From positions 1-64,000 of the forward strand of contig NZ_JAQOSQ010000009.1 in NCBI RefSeq assembly GCF_030068455.1: 64,000 nt of DNA, in the 5' to 3' direction. A program made the translations under genes and the position numbers. The notes beneath the pieces are model-generated. The model had not been told where the DNA came from. It ran no database searches and worked only from the letters and a program-made list of their open reading frames with translations. This document shows, piece after piece, positions 26,367-36,228 of this stretch. Origin of the DNA: Roseofilum casamattae BLCC-M143 (GTDB taxonomy: Bacteria; Cyanobacteriota; Cyanobacteriia; Cyanobacteriales; Desertifilaceae). Every line of letters begins with the position of its first letter. Positions within the stretch are counted from its first letter, which is position 1.

Positions 26367-27752
26367 TTATTTACCAATACAAAACCGACTAAAAATCCGT
26401 TGCAAAATTGACTCCGTTACGTCATCTCCCGTGACTTCTCCCAGAGCTTGAATTCCAGCGCGCAGATCGATCGTCCAGAAATCTAAGGGAAGTCGATCGC
26501 CGATGGTTGCTCGGACTTGTTCTAGGGCTAATTTAGCTCGAGTTAAAGCTGCGGTTTGCCGTTGGTTAATAGCAATATCTAAGTTCGCAGCCTGCAATTG
26601 ACCGGCATTAACCGCCTGTAGAATGGCTTGTTCTAGGCGATCGACTCCTTCCTGTCGAGCGGCAGCAGTATGGACTTTTATGTGAAGATCGTTCGGACAC
26701 TCAAGGGACGTTGGGTCGGAAACTAAGTCAATTTTATTGATAATCAGAATTAAATTATGGTGGGAAAGTTGGTCGTAAATAATTCGATCCTCAGCCGTCC
26801 ATCCTACCGATCCGTCAATGGTTAACAGGACGAGATCCGCTTCTTCAGTCGCTTGGCGCGATCGCTCTACGCCAATTTTCTCCACAATATTCGTAGTTTC
26901 TCGTATTCCTGCTGTATCTAAAACTCGAACGGGAATTCCATGCACGACTAACTGAGTTTCTACAATATCGCGAGTCGTTCCGGGCAGATCGGTCACGATC
27001 GCGCGATCGCTCTGACTCCACGCATTCAGCAAACTCGATTTACCCACATTCGGACGGCCGACAATTGCGACTTTGAGTCCGCTACGCAACAATTCTCCGC
27101 GATCGGCAGTATTCAACAGTTCGGTTAGCTGACTTAATACGGTTTCTATACCTTGCAATAGGGCGGGTTCATCTAAGGGCGGAAGGTCATCTTCAAAGTC
27201 AATTCTTGCTTCAATTTCTGCAAGTAGTTCGACGCAAGTGTTGCGCAATTGATGAATCGGAGAAGCGAGTTTACCCCGCACTCCAGCTAAGGCCATTTGT
27301 GCCGCTTGTGGCGATCGCGCGCCGACGAGATCGGCAATACTTTCGGCTTGGGTTAAATCAATTCGTCCGTTCAGAAAAGCTCTGAGGCTAAACTCTCCCG
27401 GTTCTGCTAACCTCGCACCACATTGCAAGCACAGATCGAGCACCTGTTGCACTACCATAATTCCGCCATGGCAGTGAAACTCCACCACATCTTCGCGAGT
27501 ATAAGAGCGCGGCCCTTTCATCACTAATAATAGGGCTTCATCCACATGGGAACCGCTATTGGGGTTGCAAATATATCCGTAGAAAATGCGATGGCTTTCC
27601 CAAGACGATTGGCCTGGAGAACGAAAGAGGCGGCGGGCAATCTCCAGCGCTCGACTTCCCGAAACTCGGATAATGCCCACACTCCCTTCTTGCGGTACAA
27701 TCGCTGTGGCGATCGCCGCAATCGTCTCGGCTGGGTATAACGAGTGCGACAT
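26367..27752 (-). CDS. mnmE: tRNA modification GTPase MnmE
   Basis: About 461 residues. The N-terminal tetrahydrofolate-binding domain begins [20 protein letters not shown]; a central helical region follows. The G domain is inserted near residue 220, with G1 [15 protein letters not shown]3 DTAGIRET and G4 NKID. The C-terminus carries the invariant catalytic Cys in FCIGK. With MnmG it forms the 5-carboxymethylaminomethyl group on U34 of tRNA. The start at 27752 is chosen over 27761 because the GAGGAGG site abuts the first ATG and is nine bases from the second. Confidence 0.96.
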   Translation of the reverse strand: MSHSLYPAETIAAIATAIVPQEGSVGIIRVSGSRALEIARRLFRSPGQSSWESHRIFYGYICNPNSGSHVDEALLLVMKGPRSYTREDVVEFHCHGGIMVVQQVLDLCLQCGARLAEPGEFSLRAFLNGRIDLTQAESIADLVGARSPQAAQMALAGVRGKLASPIHQLRNTCVELLAEIEARIDFEDDLPPLDEPALLQGIETVLSQLTELLNTADRGELLRSGLKVAIVGRPNVGKSSLLNAWSQSDRAIVTDLPGTTRDIVETQLVVHGIPVRVLDTAGIRETTNIVEKIGVERSRQATEEADLVLLTIDGSVGWTAEDRIIYDQLSHHNLILIINKIDLVSDPTSLECPNDLHIKVHTAAARQEGVDRLEQAILQAVNAGQLQAANLDIAINQRQTAALTRAKLALEQVRATIGDRLPLDFWTIDLRAGIQALGEVTGDDVTESILQRIFSRFCIGK

Positions 27753-27891
27753 CCCTAACATCCTCCTCTGGGATTGTCTCTTTCATCTCATCTTATCGAT
27801 CGACCGGTTATTCAAATTTGGTATTGAGTTTTAGAGTTAAATTTCTCATTTCTGTCTCGAGTCTAGTTTAGTCTCCAATAACGACCTAGAA

Positions 27892-28344
27892 TTATTTGAA
27901 GGTATCATCATCCATTTGCACGTCTAAGTTCGCGGCTAGAACTTCGGCCATCATCACCTCTAGGGCAGCAGTATTGAGGGCAGTATGATGCTCTTTTTGC
28001 AGCGGATTAGACAGGGGAATTAAGCGCAGGACGCGGCGATCTTGCACTAAATCGAAGTAGGTTTCGTCCTCGGCAGATTGTTTTAATTCCAAATAATCAA
28101 AACTTTCGATATTCAGATAGAGAGTATGGTTAGCCAGCAAGGTTGCCCGTTGCGGATCGGCAAATACTTCGCGAATATAGGCTTCTCCAGAAGCTTGTTC
28201 TTGGGAGTCAAGAAGTTCGACGTAACGCACCCGACGGAGGTCTGCGATCGCTTTATGAATGTCCTGTTGGTTGATGACAATGCCTGTATTCAGAATGCAA
28301 GGAGCGGGTAACCGAGTATTACCAGGCAATCGATCGTAATTCAT
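27892..28344 (-). CDS. Conserved cyanobacterial protein of unknown function
   Basis: About 150 residues from MNYDRLPGNTRLPAP (an ATG at 28365 is in frame). Recognisable pieces include CILNTGIVINQQDIHKAIAD, RYVELLDSQEQASGEAYIRE, TLYLNIESFDYLEL and ALEVMMAEVLAANLDVQMDD, quoted in part. It has no signal peptide, membrane helix or catalytic motif that I know. It lies minus-strand upstream of mnmE with a gap of about 140 bases. Confidence 0.65.
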   Translation of the reverse strand: MNYDRLPGNTRLPAPCILNTGIVINQQDIHKAIADLRRVRYVELLDSQEQASGEAYIREVFADPQRATLLANHTLYLNIESFDYLELKQSAEDETYFDLVQDRRVLRLIPLSNPLQKEHHTALNTAALEVMMAEVLAANLDVQMDDDTFK

Positions 28345-28564
28345 GGGAAAACTCTCTGATTTCAAAAGAGGACTGCAAGACTACTAGCGATTTGACATCC
28401 CAAGACTGCACCCCAGGATTAAAACATTCTAAAGTAGCCTATGAAACAATTGTATCCTAAGTTTTTGCCCTATACTTGCCAGATTCCACGGAATTTTTGA
28501 CAAAATTAGGCGGGTTGCTTTGCCGAAACTGCAAATGGAGTAGTAGCATATCAGGGCTGAAGGA

Positions 28565-28693
28565 ATGCAAAAGTTATGCTGGCTATGGCAAAAACCCGGA
28601 GAAAGGAGTTTTGCCAGTCAGCAACTCGGGCATACTCAAGCGTACTCAGGTATAGATGTGGATCTCTATTGGCAGATTAACATAGAGCATTAG
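28565..28693 (+). CDS. Possible 42-codon leader ORF ahead of cobS
   Basis: An ATG-started frame (MQKLCWLWQKPGERSF to DLYWQINIEH) ends four bases before the GTG start of cobS. A GAAGGA lies directly upstream of the ATG. The frame overlaps a hairpin (28586-28614, GGCAAAA pairing with TTTTGCC). It may be a coupled leader peptide or chance. The rest of the 28366-28697 gap shows no other gene and no cobalamin riboswitch motif that I can identify. Confidence 0.25.
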   Translation: MQKLCWLWQKPGERSFASQQLGHTQAYSGIDVDLYWQINIEH

Positions 28694-28697
28694 ATAA

Positions 28698-29465
28698 GTG
28701 CTACTCAAATTTCTCTCAACTGTTGGGGGTGCGATTGTATTTTATACGTGTATTCCCCTGCCGCAATCTTGGCCGTTAGAATTTGCCGGTATTGCCCGAA
28801 TTGCTCCAATCATTGGTATTTTTATTGGCGGTATATTAGGTGCGATCGATGCAGGTTTGTGCGTGTTAGGAATGCCCGATCCAGCGAGATCGGCATTAAT
28901 TGTTACTTTTTGGATCGGTATTACTGGTGGATTGCATTTAGATGGCGCTATGGATACGGCTGATGGTTTAGCGACCCAGGACAAGGAGCGTCAGTTAGAG
29001 GTAATGAGCGATAGCGCCACGGGAGCTTTCGGCGCGATCGCGGTTGCGGTTATTCTCCTGCTGAAAACCACTGCTTTCCTTTCTCTCAGCACACGCCATA
29101 TTAGTATACCGATCGCCGTAGCTGGATGGGCGCGCTGGGGGCAACTGTGGGCTATTTTTCGCTATCCTTACCTGAAGCCTACCGGCAAAGGTGCATTCCA
29201 CAAAAAGGACGTACAATCCTATACCGATATCTTGCCTTCATTCTCGGTTTTGTGGACAATAGCTGGTATAGAAATAGTCTTGAATCCACAGATGTATATA
29301 GAACTACTCGCTCTTACGGTCGGATGGATGGCGATCGCGATCGGCACTGCCCATTGGTTTCATCGTCAACTCGGCGGCCATACCGGCGACACCTACGGCG
29401 CTGTTGTCGAATGGACCGAAACCCTGGGCCTAATCTGGGCGACTTTCTTCTTACATTATCGTTAA
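28698..29465 (+). CDS. cobS: Adenosylcobinamide-GDP ribazoletransferase
   Basis: A 255-residue integral membrane enzyme that joins GDP-cobinamide to alpha-ribazole in the last steps of (pseudo)cobalamin synthesis. Several membrane helices are visible. The family hallmark GGLHLDGAMDTADGLAT lies near residues 75-92, with conserved Asp residues for metal binding, and GHTGDTYGAVVEWTE lies near the C-terminus. The start is GTG (MLLKFLSTVGGAIVFYT). hisA follows by about 90 bases on the same strand. Confidence 0.95.
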   Translation: MLLKFLSTVGGAIVFYTCIPLPQSWPLEFAGIARIAPIIGIFIGGILGAIDAGLCVLGMPDPARSALIVTFWIGITGGLHLDGAMDTADGLATQDKERQLEVMSDSATGAFGAIAVAVILLLKTTAFLSLSTRHISIPIAVAGWARWGQLWAIFRYPYLKPTGKGAFHKKDVQSYTDILPSFSVLWTIAGIEIVLNPQMYIELLALTVGWMAIAIGTAHWFHRQLGGHTGDTYGAVVEWTETLGLIWATFFLHYR

Positions 29466-29557
29466 TTCAAATAAACTGAGAAAAACCTTTGCATTGGGTA
29501 TTTGCGAACAGAAGTATAAAGTAGGATGAGACAATTAGTTGGCAGGAGAATGAAGCG

Positions 29558-30331
29558 ATGGATGTAATTCCGGCGATCGATGTGTTGCAAGGAAATTGCG
29601 TGCGGTTATATCAAGGCGATTACGAGCAAAGTGAGGTGTTTGACCGAGACCCGATAGCTACCGCAGAGAAATGGGTGGAGCAAGGGGCGACTCGCTTGCA
29701 CGTAGTTGACTTGGATGGCGCGAAGTCCGGCGAATCAGTAAATTTACCGGTCATTCAGGCGATCGCCGCTGCCGTTCCGGTTCCGGTGCAAGTCGGAGGT
29801 GGCTTGCGCGACTATGCTGGGGTTGCTAATTTGCTCGCGACTGGTGTCAAACAAGGAATTCTGGGCACGGTAGCCGTAGAAAACCCGGAAATTGTCCAGC
29901 AGCTCTGCCAAGAGTTTCCCGGTCAAATTATCGTCGGTATTGACGCGCGCAACGGGAAAGTGGCCACCCGAGGATGGTTGGAAACCTCGGAAGTCTTAGC
30001 CGTCGAGCTAGCTCAACGTTGCGCCCAAATGGGAGTTGCGGGAATTATTTACACCGACATTCACCGCGATGGAACCCTGCAAGGACCGAATCTCCCGGCC
30101 CTGCGGGAGCTAGCGGAGGCGGTTGAAGTACCGGTTATTGCTTCCGGCGGCGTGAGTAGCGTCACGGATCTACTCAGTTTATTGGCATTGGAACCGTTGG
30201 GCGTTAGTGGGGTTATTGTCGGTCGCGCTTTATATACCGGAGATGTAGTTTTGAAAGAGGCATTGCAGGCTATCGGCCCCGGTCGCCTGCAAGATATTCC
30301 CCTAGACTTTGACTCGTCTGCTCTGGCGTAA
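29558..30331 (+). CDS. hisA: HisA, phosphoribosylformimino-AICAR-P isomerase
   Basis: A 257-residue (beta/alpha)8-barrel enzyme of histidine synthesis that isomerises ProFAR to PRFAR. The first catalytic Asp is in [15 protein letters not shown] (D8), the second in [14 protein letters not shown]. Phosphate-binding motifs are QVGGGLRD and ASGGVSSV. Length is normal. A good ribosome site (AGGAG) precedes the ATG. Confidence 0.96.
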   Translation: MDVIPAIDVLQGNCVRLYQGDYEQSEVFDRDPIATAEKWVEQGATRLHVVDLDGAKSGESVNLPVIQAIAAAVPVPVQVGGGLRDYAGVANLLATGVKQGILGTVAVENPEIVQQLCQEFPGQIIVGIDARNGKVATRGWLETSEVLAVELAQRCAQMGVAGIIYTDIHRDGTLQGPNLPALRELAEAVEVPVIASGGVSSVTDLLSLLALEPLGVSGVIVGRALYTGDVVLKEALQAIGPGRLQDIPLDFDSSALA

Positions 30332-30414
30332 TTTGGAACGATAGTCGATTCAAATTACGGCGGGACACGGGCCGGCAGTATGCCAAATCAAGAACTCTAA
30401 GGTTCCCTTGAATG

Positions 30415-30954
30415 TTAAGCAATACGTTTTTCTAAGTATTGACCGATGGTTTGCTCTTCGCCGGCGCGGGAGATGATGGTTTGGCGAGTACGGTAGTTGT
30501 TGCCAATAAGTTTAATTTCTTCTTCAAAGACGGAGTTGTTGTATTCGGTGCGCAAGCATAGGGTTTGCGGGTTGGAGAGATAGAACTTTGCGGTGACGGG
30601 TTTGGAGGTGGCGAAACCGCGATCGCGATACAAAGTAGTTCCTGCAATGCCAAATACGGTCGTTCCCTGGGATTGCTTGCGTCTGTTGACAGATTCTTCG
30701 CTATCCCAACTTACTTGAGTTCCGTACCAAAGTGCCGTAGGGTCGTCGAGATGGTGCAACTGGGCTAAGTGATGCAGCGCTTCGTGTCCTTGCGGTAAAT
30801 ATTGAATCTCTAGAATACTAGAAATTTCTTGAATCTTTCCATTAGGCAAAGTGTAGTAGCGGCGCTGGGAAGACCATCGACCTTGGGTTTGCAGGAAGAA
30901 CTGCTCGGCGAGCGATCGTTGCGTAGTTTGAGTCAGATCGGCTTGTAAGATCAC
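30415..30954 (-). CDS. Phycobiliprotein lyase, CpcS/CpeS family
   Basis: A 179-residue lipocalin-like protein of the S-type chromophore lyases that attach phycocyanobilin or phycoerythrobilin to Cys-84-type positions of phycobiliproteins. Typical segments are FFLQTQGRWSSQRRYYTL, GTTVFGIAGTTLYRDRGFAT and KFYLSNPQTLCLRTEY, quoted in part. The subtype (CpcS, CpcU or CpeS) cannot be decided here. It is monocistronic and convergent with hisA. Confidence 0.85.
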   Translation of the reverse strand: MILQADLTQTTQRSLAEQFFLQTQGRWSSQRRYYTLPNGKIQEISSILEIQYLPQGHEALHHLAQLHHLDDPTALWYGTQVSWDSEESVNRRKQSQGTTVFGIAGTTLYRDRGFATSKPVTAKFYLSNPQTLCLRTEYNNSVFEEEIKLIGNNYRTRQTIISRAGEEQTIGQYLEKRIA

Positions 30955-31095
30955 GGGCGTTGCTCCTCAGACACGATAGGATTAGACGCAATTTCAACCC
31001 ATATTTGGGGACTTGTGTCAATTTTTTTAACTTTTCTTAATATATACTAGCGATCTTTCCTCGAAACTGCAATGGATGCAACATTCTACAAGCAA

Positions 31096-31126
31096 AATAG
31101 AGCGGACAAACATTGTCCGCTCTATT
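31096..31126 (-). terminator. Strong hairpin terminator after the EF-G-like gene
   Basis: A perfect 14-bp stem (AATAGAGCGGACAA with its complement) closes on a 3-base loop and is followed on the minus strand by TTTTG. It lies about 45 bases past the stop codon of the EF-G-like gene and upstream of the minus-strand lyase gene. Confidence 0.88.
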
Positions 31127-31171
31127 CATTTATGTTTATGGAAAATTGAGGTTTAGTCCGATCGCCTGATT

Positions 31172-33217
31172 CTAGTCGGCAGTTGTGGCTAAAATGCGAT
31201 CGGCAATCTTATCGGGAACCTCGTGCAAACGATCGTAGTGCCAATCGAAGAAACCAACACCTAACGTGAGCGATCGCAACTCAATAATAAACCCATGCAT
31301 CTCCGCTTGCGGCAGATACGCCGAAATTTTATCCCAGCCTTTCCACGACTCCAGGGGTTCGTAACCGAGAATTTGTCCGCGACGGCCGGTGAGCAGTTGT
31401 AAAACTTTCGAGGTAAACTCGACGGGGGCAGAAACCGTCACCATCGCAATCGGTTCGAGTAAAATAGGCTTGCCTTGACTCATGCCGCTAGTCATTGCTA
31501 ACCGAGCGGCTTGTTTAAACGCTTGTTCGGAACTATCCACGCCATGATAGCTGCCATTGGTGAGCGTAACCCCAACATCGACCACGGGGAAACCCAGGGG
31601 GCCGCGACCGAGATATTCGCGCACCCCAGTTTCCACGCCGGGAATATATTGTTTCGGCACTACGCCACCGACAATGGTTTCGTCGAAAGAAAATCCTTCC
31701 CCTCGTTGCAAGGGACGAATATCCAGATAAACATCGCCAAATTGACCGTGACCGCCACTTTGATGCTTGTAACGTCCGTGAATTTTGGCGACGGGTTTGC
31801 GAATGGTTTCTTTATAAGCCACTCGCGGTAAGTGAGTCGCCATGGGCAAATTATACTTGCGCTGCAACCGCTCCAGACTCACTTGCAGATGAATTTCCCC
31901 TTGGCCCCAGAGAATAATTTCGTGAGTGTCGCCATGTTGTTCCCAATGAAGAGAAGGGTCTTCTTCCAGCAGTTTATTTAAAGCGGGGGTGAGCTTAACT
32001 TCATCTTTACGGTGTTGCGGCGCGATCGCCATGGCATACACCGGTTGCAGCCTACCAGCTTGCGGCAGTTGCACCACATCCCGCGATACCGAGAGAGTAT
32101 CCCCAGTATGGACGCCATCCATGCGCGCGAGAGCCACAATTTCTCCCAGTCCTGCTTTCGTTGTCGATTTTTGCTGGGCGCCAAAGAGGCGATAAATACC
32201 GCCAGGCCGCACTCCATTAAGCACTAACCCCTCGCTCAGTTCGCCTTGCCAAACCCGCACCAAAGACTGCTTGCCCCCTTGTGGAGTGTAGAAGGTTTTT
32301 AAGACCTGAGCCACGGGAACATCGCTTTCCGGGTCGAGTCCGCGCCGCTGTGAGGTGATATCGGGAGAGGGAGCTTCCCGTTTCAGGGCATCCAATAGGG
32401 GACGCACGCCATACCCTTTTTCGGCAACGCCAATAAACACGGGAACGATCAGATCCGCTCCCAGTTCCATTTTCAAGTCTTTGACAATTTCCTCTTGCGA
32501 CGGTTCGATTTCTTCTAAGAGTTCTTCTAAGAGATGGTCGTCAAAGTCAGCGAGAGTTTCCAGCATCTCGGTGCGCGCTTGAGTTTCTGCTGCTTTGAGG
32601 GACTCGGGAAGGGGAACCGGATCGGCTGGCGCGTCAGCATGGTAATGGTAAGCTTGTTCGCTGACCAGATCGATATATCCGATAATGTTATCCCCGGAAG
32701 CAATTGGATATTGATGGGGAACGATGGGACGGGAAGAAACTGATTTTAAAGCGTCTAGAAGTTGGGAAAAGCTGGTTAAACAGCGGTCTTCGTCGGTACA
32801 CACCCGGTCCATTTTGTTGATGAAGACCATGTGGGGAATTTCCCAGTCGTCGAGGAATTTAAATAGGGGAGCGAGGGTGAGAATGCGATCGGGGTCTGGT
32901 TCGCAAACAACGATCGCAGCACCAACTCCCATGAGCGCATTGTAGGTTTCTTGCGCGAATTCTACGGAACCGGGACAGTCGAGAAAGGTAAAATGAATAT
33001 CTTCGTAGTCTGTAGAAGCAACGTTAATTTCGACACTCATTTGTCGCGATCGCGCTTCCGGGGAATTGTCGCCAAGGCTAGTTCCGTCTTTGGTACTGCC
33101 TTTGCGCGTAATGGCATTTGTTACGTGTTGCAAGCTTTCAAGCAGCGTGGTTTTACCACTCAGATACGGGCCGGCGATGGCCGCGTTCCGACTGCTTAAT
33201 ACTCCTAATTTTGTCAT
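31172..33217 (-). CDS. Elongation factor G-like GTPase (second EF-G)
   Basis: A 681-residue protein with EF-G layout: GTPase domain with G1 GPYLSGKTTL (residues 17-26), G3 DCPGSVEF and G4 NKMD, then domains II-V (for example GGVVPKQYIPGVETGV and LRSLTLGVGFFDWHYD). The G1 and G3 motifs differ from canonical FusA (for which I recall AHIDAGKTT and DTPGHVDF). This is the paralogous EF-G-like group seen in cyanobacteria, whose role in translation is not well defined. The main FusA is presumably elsewhere with the ribosomal genes. Confidence 0.9.
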   Translation of the reverse strand: MTKLGVLSSRNAAIAGPYLSGKTTLLESLQHVTNAITRKGSTKDGTSLGDNSPEARSRQMSVEINVASTDYEDIHFTFLDCPGSVEFAQETYNALMGVGAAIVVCEPDPDRILTLAPLFKFLDDWEIPHMVFINKMDRVCTDEDRCLTSFSQLLDALKSVSSRPIVPHQYPIASGDNIIGYIDLVSEQAYHYHADAPADPVPLPESLKAAETQARTEMLETLADFDDHLLEELLEEIEPSQEEIVKDLKMELGADLIVPVFIGVAEKGYGVRPLLDALKREAPSPDITSQRRGLDPESDVPVAQVLKTFYTPQGGKQSLVRVWQGELSEGLVLNGVRPGGIYRLFGAQQKSTTKAGLGEIVALARMDGVHTGDTLSVSRDVVQLPQAGRLQPVYAMAIAPQHRKDEVKLTPALNKLLEEDPSLHWEQHGDTHEIILWGQGEIHLQVSLERLQRKYNLPMATHLPRVAYKETIRKPVAKIHGRYKHQSGGHGQFGDVYLDIRPLQRGEGFSFDETIVGGVVPKQYIPGVETGVREYLGRGPLGFPVVDVGVTLTNGSYHGVDSSEQAFKQAARLAMTSGMSQGKPILLEPIAMVTVSAPVEFTSKVLQLLTGRRGQILGYEPLESWKGWDKISAYLPQAEMHGFIIELRSLTLGVGFFDWHYDRLHEVPDKIADRILATTAD

Positions 33218-33600
33218 GACATCTTCTCCTCAATGTATTGAAGGTAAAGGAGGATCGGTGTTAGTTACGGTACTTGTGGCGCTGCATGGAGATCGGACAC
33301 CCTGGAAAATGAAGAATTAGGAAAAGGTTTGCAGACGGGCGCGGGCGAGCAGCGCAGGAATGACTGTAATAACGCTGATTATCTTGAGATTACTGCTTCT
33401 TAACCTCTATTGCTCGAATTGCAATCTCTTTTAATGCATTTAAGATTAGTTTTTGAATTAACGTGAATGGGCGTAAGGTTTCGTTACGATGTGATTGTTC
33501 TTCTCTTCAACATATCCTTAGAGAGAAAACGTCAATTGTAAAGATTTATTAAGAACACTAGACTTCTAGTAAAACCGTATCTTAAACTACAGAAAGTTAA

Positions 33601-33695
33601 GGATAAATCGTTCATCTGATTTGGCTAGTCTTAACTGTTCTCTCAATCGGTCGAGTCAGACGGAAGTAAGGAGCAATCCTGAAGGAACGCGCCTC
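33601..33695 (+). promoter_or_regulatory. Glutamine riboswitch (glnA-type RNA motif)
   Basis: The hallmarks of the glnA RNA are present in order: CGTTCATC (33609-33616), GACGGAAGTAAGG (about 33659-33671) and GAAGGAACGCGCC (33681-33693). Pairing is visible: CGTTC (33609-33613) with GAACG (33685-33689) as the closing stem, and AGGA with TCCT around a GCAA loop as a small hairpin. In cyanobacteria this aptamer senses glutamine and controls nitrogen-metabolism genes. It sits about 70 bases ahead of the DUF4278 gene. The rest of the gap from 33218 shows no gene. Confidence 0.85.
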
Positions 33696-33763
33696 TAGTA
33701 AGAAGTACGTGGAGTGAATTTCACGTTCTCTTGCATATAACCATCTGTTAGGAGGCGAAAGCT

Positions 33764-34096
33764 ATGAAACTTTGTTATCGCGGATTAAGCTATGAATACA
33801 ATCCTCCCATTGTGGAAATGGGTAAGGAGCATGTTGGCGGAACCTATCGCGGTTTAGAATGGCGATTCCGTGAAGTGAGAAAAGCACCGGTTTTGCAAAC
33901 CAATCTGGATCTGAAATATCGCGGCATTCCTTACCATGTTGGCAGTTCGCAGCCAGTTACCGTGCCAGTTTCAGTTAGCGAACGGGCCCGAGAACTGATG
34001 CTACAGAGCGATCGCAATACGAAAAATCGGCAACATTCTATGCTGCGCCGTCTGGCCAATGAGGTCGGTTGCGATCGTCCCATCGGAGCCAATTAG
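33764..34096 (+). CDS. DUF4278-domain protein under glutamine riboswitch
   Basis: A 110-residue protein with two copies of the DUF4278 core: MKLCYRGLSYEYNPP and LKYRGIPYHVGS, plus an intermediate GGTYRGLEWRFRE. DUF4278 is the domain of PirA (Ssr0692), a small protein that binds PII and modulates arginine synthesis. This protein is about twice that length, and its own partner is unknown. An AGGAGG site precedes the ATG, and a glutamine riboswitch lies in its leader. A role in nitrogen control is inferred from that riboswitch. Confidence 0.85.
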   Translation: MKLCYRGLSYEYNPPIVEMGKEHVGGTYRGLEWRFREVRKAPVLQTNLDLKYRGIPYHVGSSQPVTVPVSVSERARELMLQSDRNTKNRQHSMLRRLANEVGCDRPIGAN

Positions 34097-34175
34097 TGTC
34101 TTGCAAGTTTTAACGTAATGTAACTCTACTCTGAGTGTAGAGTACTACTGACAATCTCATCCTATTTTGACGTTT

Positions 34176-34204
34176 ATCCAGCCATGCGGAAAGTATGGCT
34201 GGAT
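34176..34204 (+). terminator. Hairpin terminator after the DUF4278 gene
   Basis: A perfect 10-bp inverted repeat (ATCCAGCCAT/ATGGCTGGAT) with a 9-base loop lies about 80 bases after the stop codon, followed by a weak ATTT tract. A smaller palindrome (CTCTAC/GTAGAG) lies just after the stop. The rest of the 34097-34493 gap shows no gene. Confidence 0.65.
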
Positions 34205-34493
34205 ATTTGGGCGATCGGCGATCGATTGCAACAGACACCGCTGGGATACGCAGCACGGAATAGAGCGGTTGCCCATTTTATGAGATATGTTTAGAGCGAG
34301 TCGTTCTGGGGAACGGGGATGAAAAATCCGCTGGACTCGTTCGCACGATAGAAGCTGGGTAGTATCAAACCCCTATTAGATTGACAGTTTATTCACTGAA
34401 TCCAACGCTTCCCTCTCATACAAGTCACATTTAAGCGATCGAGCCAACTGAATAGACTCTAATTTATCCACTTATGCAGCAAAAACTTCTGCA

Positions 34494-35354
34494 TTAGACA
34501 AACAACAAGTACGCGAGCGCACCCGCGAGAGCCAAAATCGCGAATCCGACTAATCCGCTTAGAGGTTGTCCGTCCAAACCCGTAATCCATTCGGGAATAT
34601 TGCTGTCGGGTTTAATGGCTAGGATGGGTACGCTCTCCAGGGTAATTAGCCCCCAAATCCATCCAGCATGTAACCCCCAAGCCAATCCAATCTTTCCCCC
34701 ATCAACCCCGCAAGCTGCTGCTAGAATTAGCCCCATTACCATCAGTCCGGGAAGTTGTTTCCAAGTGCCGGAAACATCCCAAATTAAATGGCACAGAGCA
34801 AAAATTAGGCTAGATGCGATCGCGGCTCCGATGAGAGAGAACTCTCCTGCGAGTTCCGTCAGCAAAACACCGCGAAATACGGCCTCTTCCGTCCCGCTAA
34901 TCCACAAGCTTAGAGCCAGAGTGGATAAGACCAAAATGGGCAAAGATGACTGGAGATTGAAGTGCTGCCATTGCAATGCTCCACCTAAAATTTGCAATCC
35001 ATAGCCGACAAGTAACGTAAATATACTCAGAAGAATTCCTTTCACTAAGGAGAGAAAAATGTCGGGTTCTAAGCCGATACCGTAGTCAGAAATGGGACGG
35101 TTTTCTAGGCGAGTCATTCCCCATAAGATGAGGGGAACGAGCAGATATAGGGGCGCAAGTAGGGAAAGTTTTTCTTGGGGAGGTAAGGGATGGGGAGGGT
35201 ACCATTTTATAGCGAGCGATCGGGGAATGGCGATCGGCAACCACAGCATAACCCAAATCGCCAAAAAGGCAGTGGCATTAACTAGTCCCGAACTCGGGTC
35301 AAGGAGGCATAGCCATGCACTCGTGAGTTGAGCAAACATAAGGACTAGATGCAA
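34494..35354 (-). CDS. CPBP-family intramembrane metalloprotease (Abi/CAAX-like)
   Basis: A 286-residue polytopic membrane protein. The CPBP signature is present: EEAVFRGVLLTEL (Glu-Glu followed by Arg), then FALCHLIWD (His motif) and a later His in WGLHAGWIWG. In bacteria the family processes or modifies membrane proteins or peptides, but substrates are usually unknown. The first 40 residues form a hydrophobic start. It is monocistronic-looking and reads away from the cyabrB gene promoter. Confidence 0.85.
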   Translation of the reverse strand: MHLVLMFAQLTSAWLCLLDPSSGLVNATAFLAIWVMLWLPIAIPRSLAIKWYPPHPLPPQEKLSLLAPLYLLVPLILWGMTRLENRPISDYGIGLEPDIFLSLVKGILLSIFTLLVGYGLQILGGALQWQHFNLQSSLPILVLSTLALSLWISGTEEAVFRGVLLTELAGEFSLIGAAIASSLIFALCHLIWDVSGTWKQLPGLMVMGLILAAACGVDGGKIGLAWGLHAGWIWGLITLESVPILAIKPDSNIPEWITGLDGQPLSGLVGFAILALAGALAYLLFV

Positions 35355-35394
35355 ATGCTCTTACTGTAGTCTTTCGCCCGGACTTTTGCCGAGT

Positions 35395-35796
35395 TTATTC
35401 AGCTTCCGACCCATTTTTGTCACTCTCGACTTGAATCAGGTGAATATGTTTGTAGCCCAATTTGATCTCAAACTGATCGCCTTGCACCAGTCCCATTGCT
35501 TTGGTATAGGTAGAACCGATAACAATTTGCCCATTTTGGTGAACGCTCACGCGGAATGTCGGTTCGCGACCCCGGCCGTCCTTAGATTTACCCGGCTCCA
35601 GCTCAATACCTTTGGCAGCTAAAAGAGCATCGTAGAATTGGGAGAGGTTAACGCGAATATCGTCGCTTTCGTTTTGCGGCGCGTTATAGTACCCGCAATA
35701 TTTGGCTCTTTCTCTACGAGAGAGATGATCGAGTTCTTTGACCTTGTTCAATAGCGCTTTCCCGGTTAGTGGCGCCTCTGGAAGTTGTTCGTTCAT
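35395..35796 (-). CDS. cyAbrB-family transcriptional regulator
   Basis: About 133 residues from MNEQLPEAPLTGKAL; the frame is open further upstream to 35877, but the family starts here. N-terminal part: LLNKVKELDHLSRRERAKYC. C-terminal AbrB-like DNA-binding part: GRGREPTFRVSVHQNGQIVI and GDQFEIKLGYKHIHLIQ. Cyanobacterial AbrB proteins (cyAbrB1/CalA and cyAbrB2) control carbon and nitrogen responses, hydrogenase and cell division genes. Which paralogue this is cannot be decided here. The roughly 430-base gap upstream (35797-36228) holds its promoter region and no gene. Confidence 0.9.
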   Translation of the reverse strand: MNEQLPEAPLTGKALLNKVKELDHLSRRERAKYCGYYNAPQNESDDIRVNLSQFYDALLAAKGIELEPGKSKDGRGREPTFRVSVHQNGQIVIGSTYTKAMGLVQGDQFEIKLGYKHIHLIQVESDKNGSEAE

Positions 35797-36228
35797 TTTG
35801 ACGATCCTAAACTTACATGGACTCGAATGGCAGAGTAAAACTTTGAGTCGGAATAACTGTAAGGACTCTGAAGGCAATTGCTTCAGGGTGCTGCGGAGGA
35901 CTCTCTTGCCGGTCTCGATCGGCTTTTCTCTGACAGACTTAACAAGTATAGTACATAATTCTACAAAATTTTAGCAGTTTTTTGGATTTTTTTTCTCTGT
36001 CTTCTTATAAGATAAGGTAGCTTTTTCTTGAATGCTTTTGGAGTAGGCTCTCCTTCCCGGTAGCAGAAAGGGGAAAAAACTGGGTTTCAATTGAGAAGAA
36101 GCGGGTCAGTTGGCAGTTGGGGTTAACAGTTAATTGTCCAAACGGTGGGGAGATCGCGCGGCGTGGGGTCGGTTGGAGGAGTAAAATTAGAAGGTTGCCA
36201 TTGACTCTTCAGGAAACGGTCGAACGTT

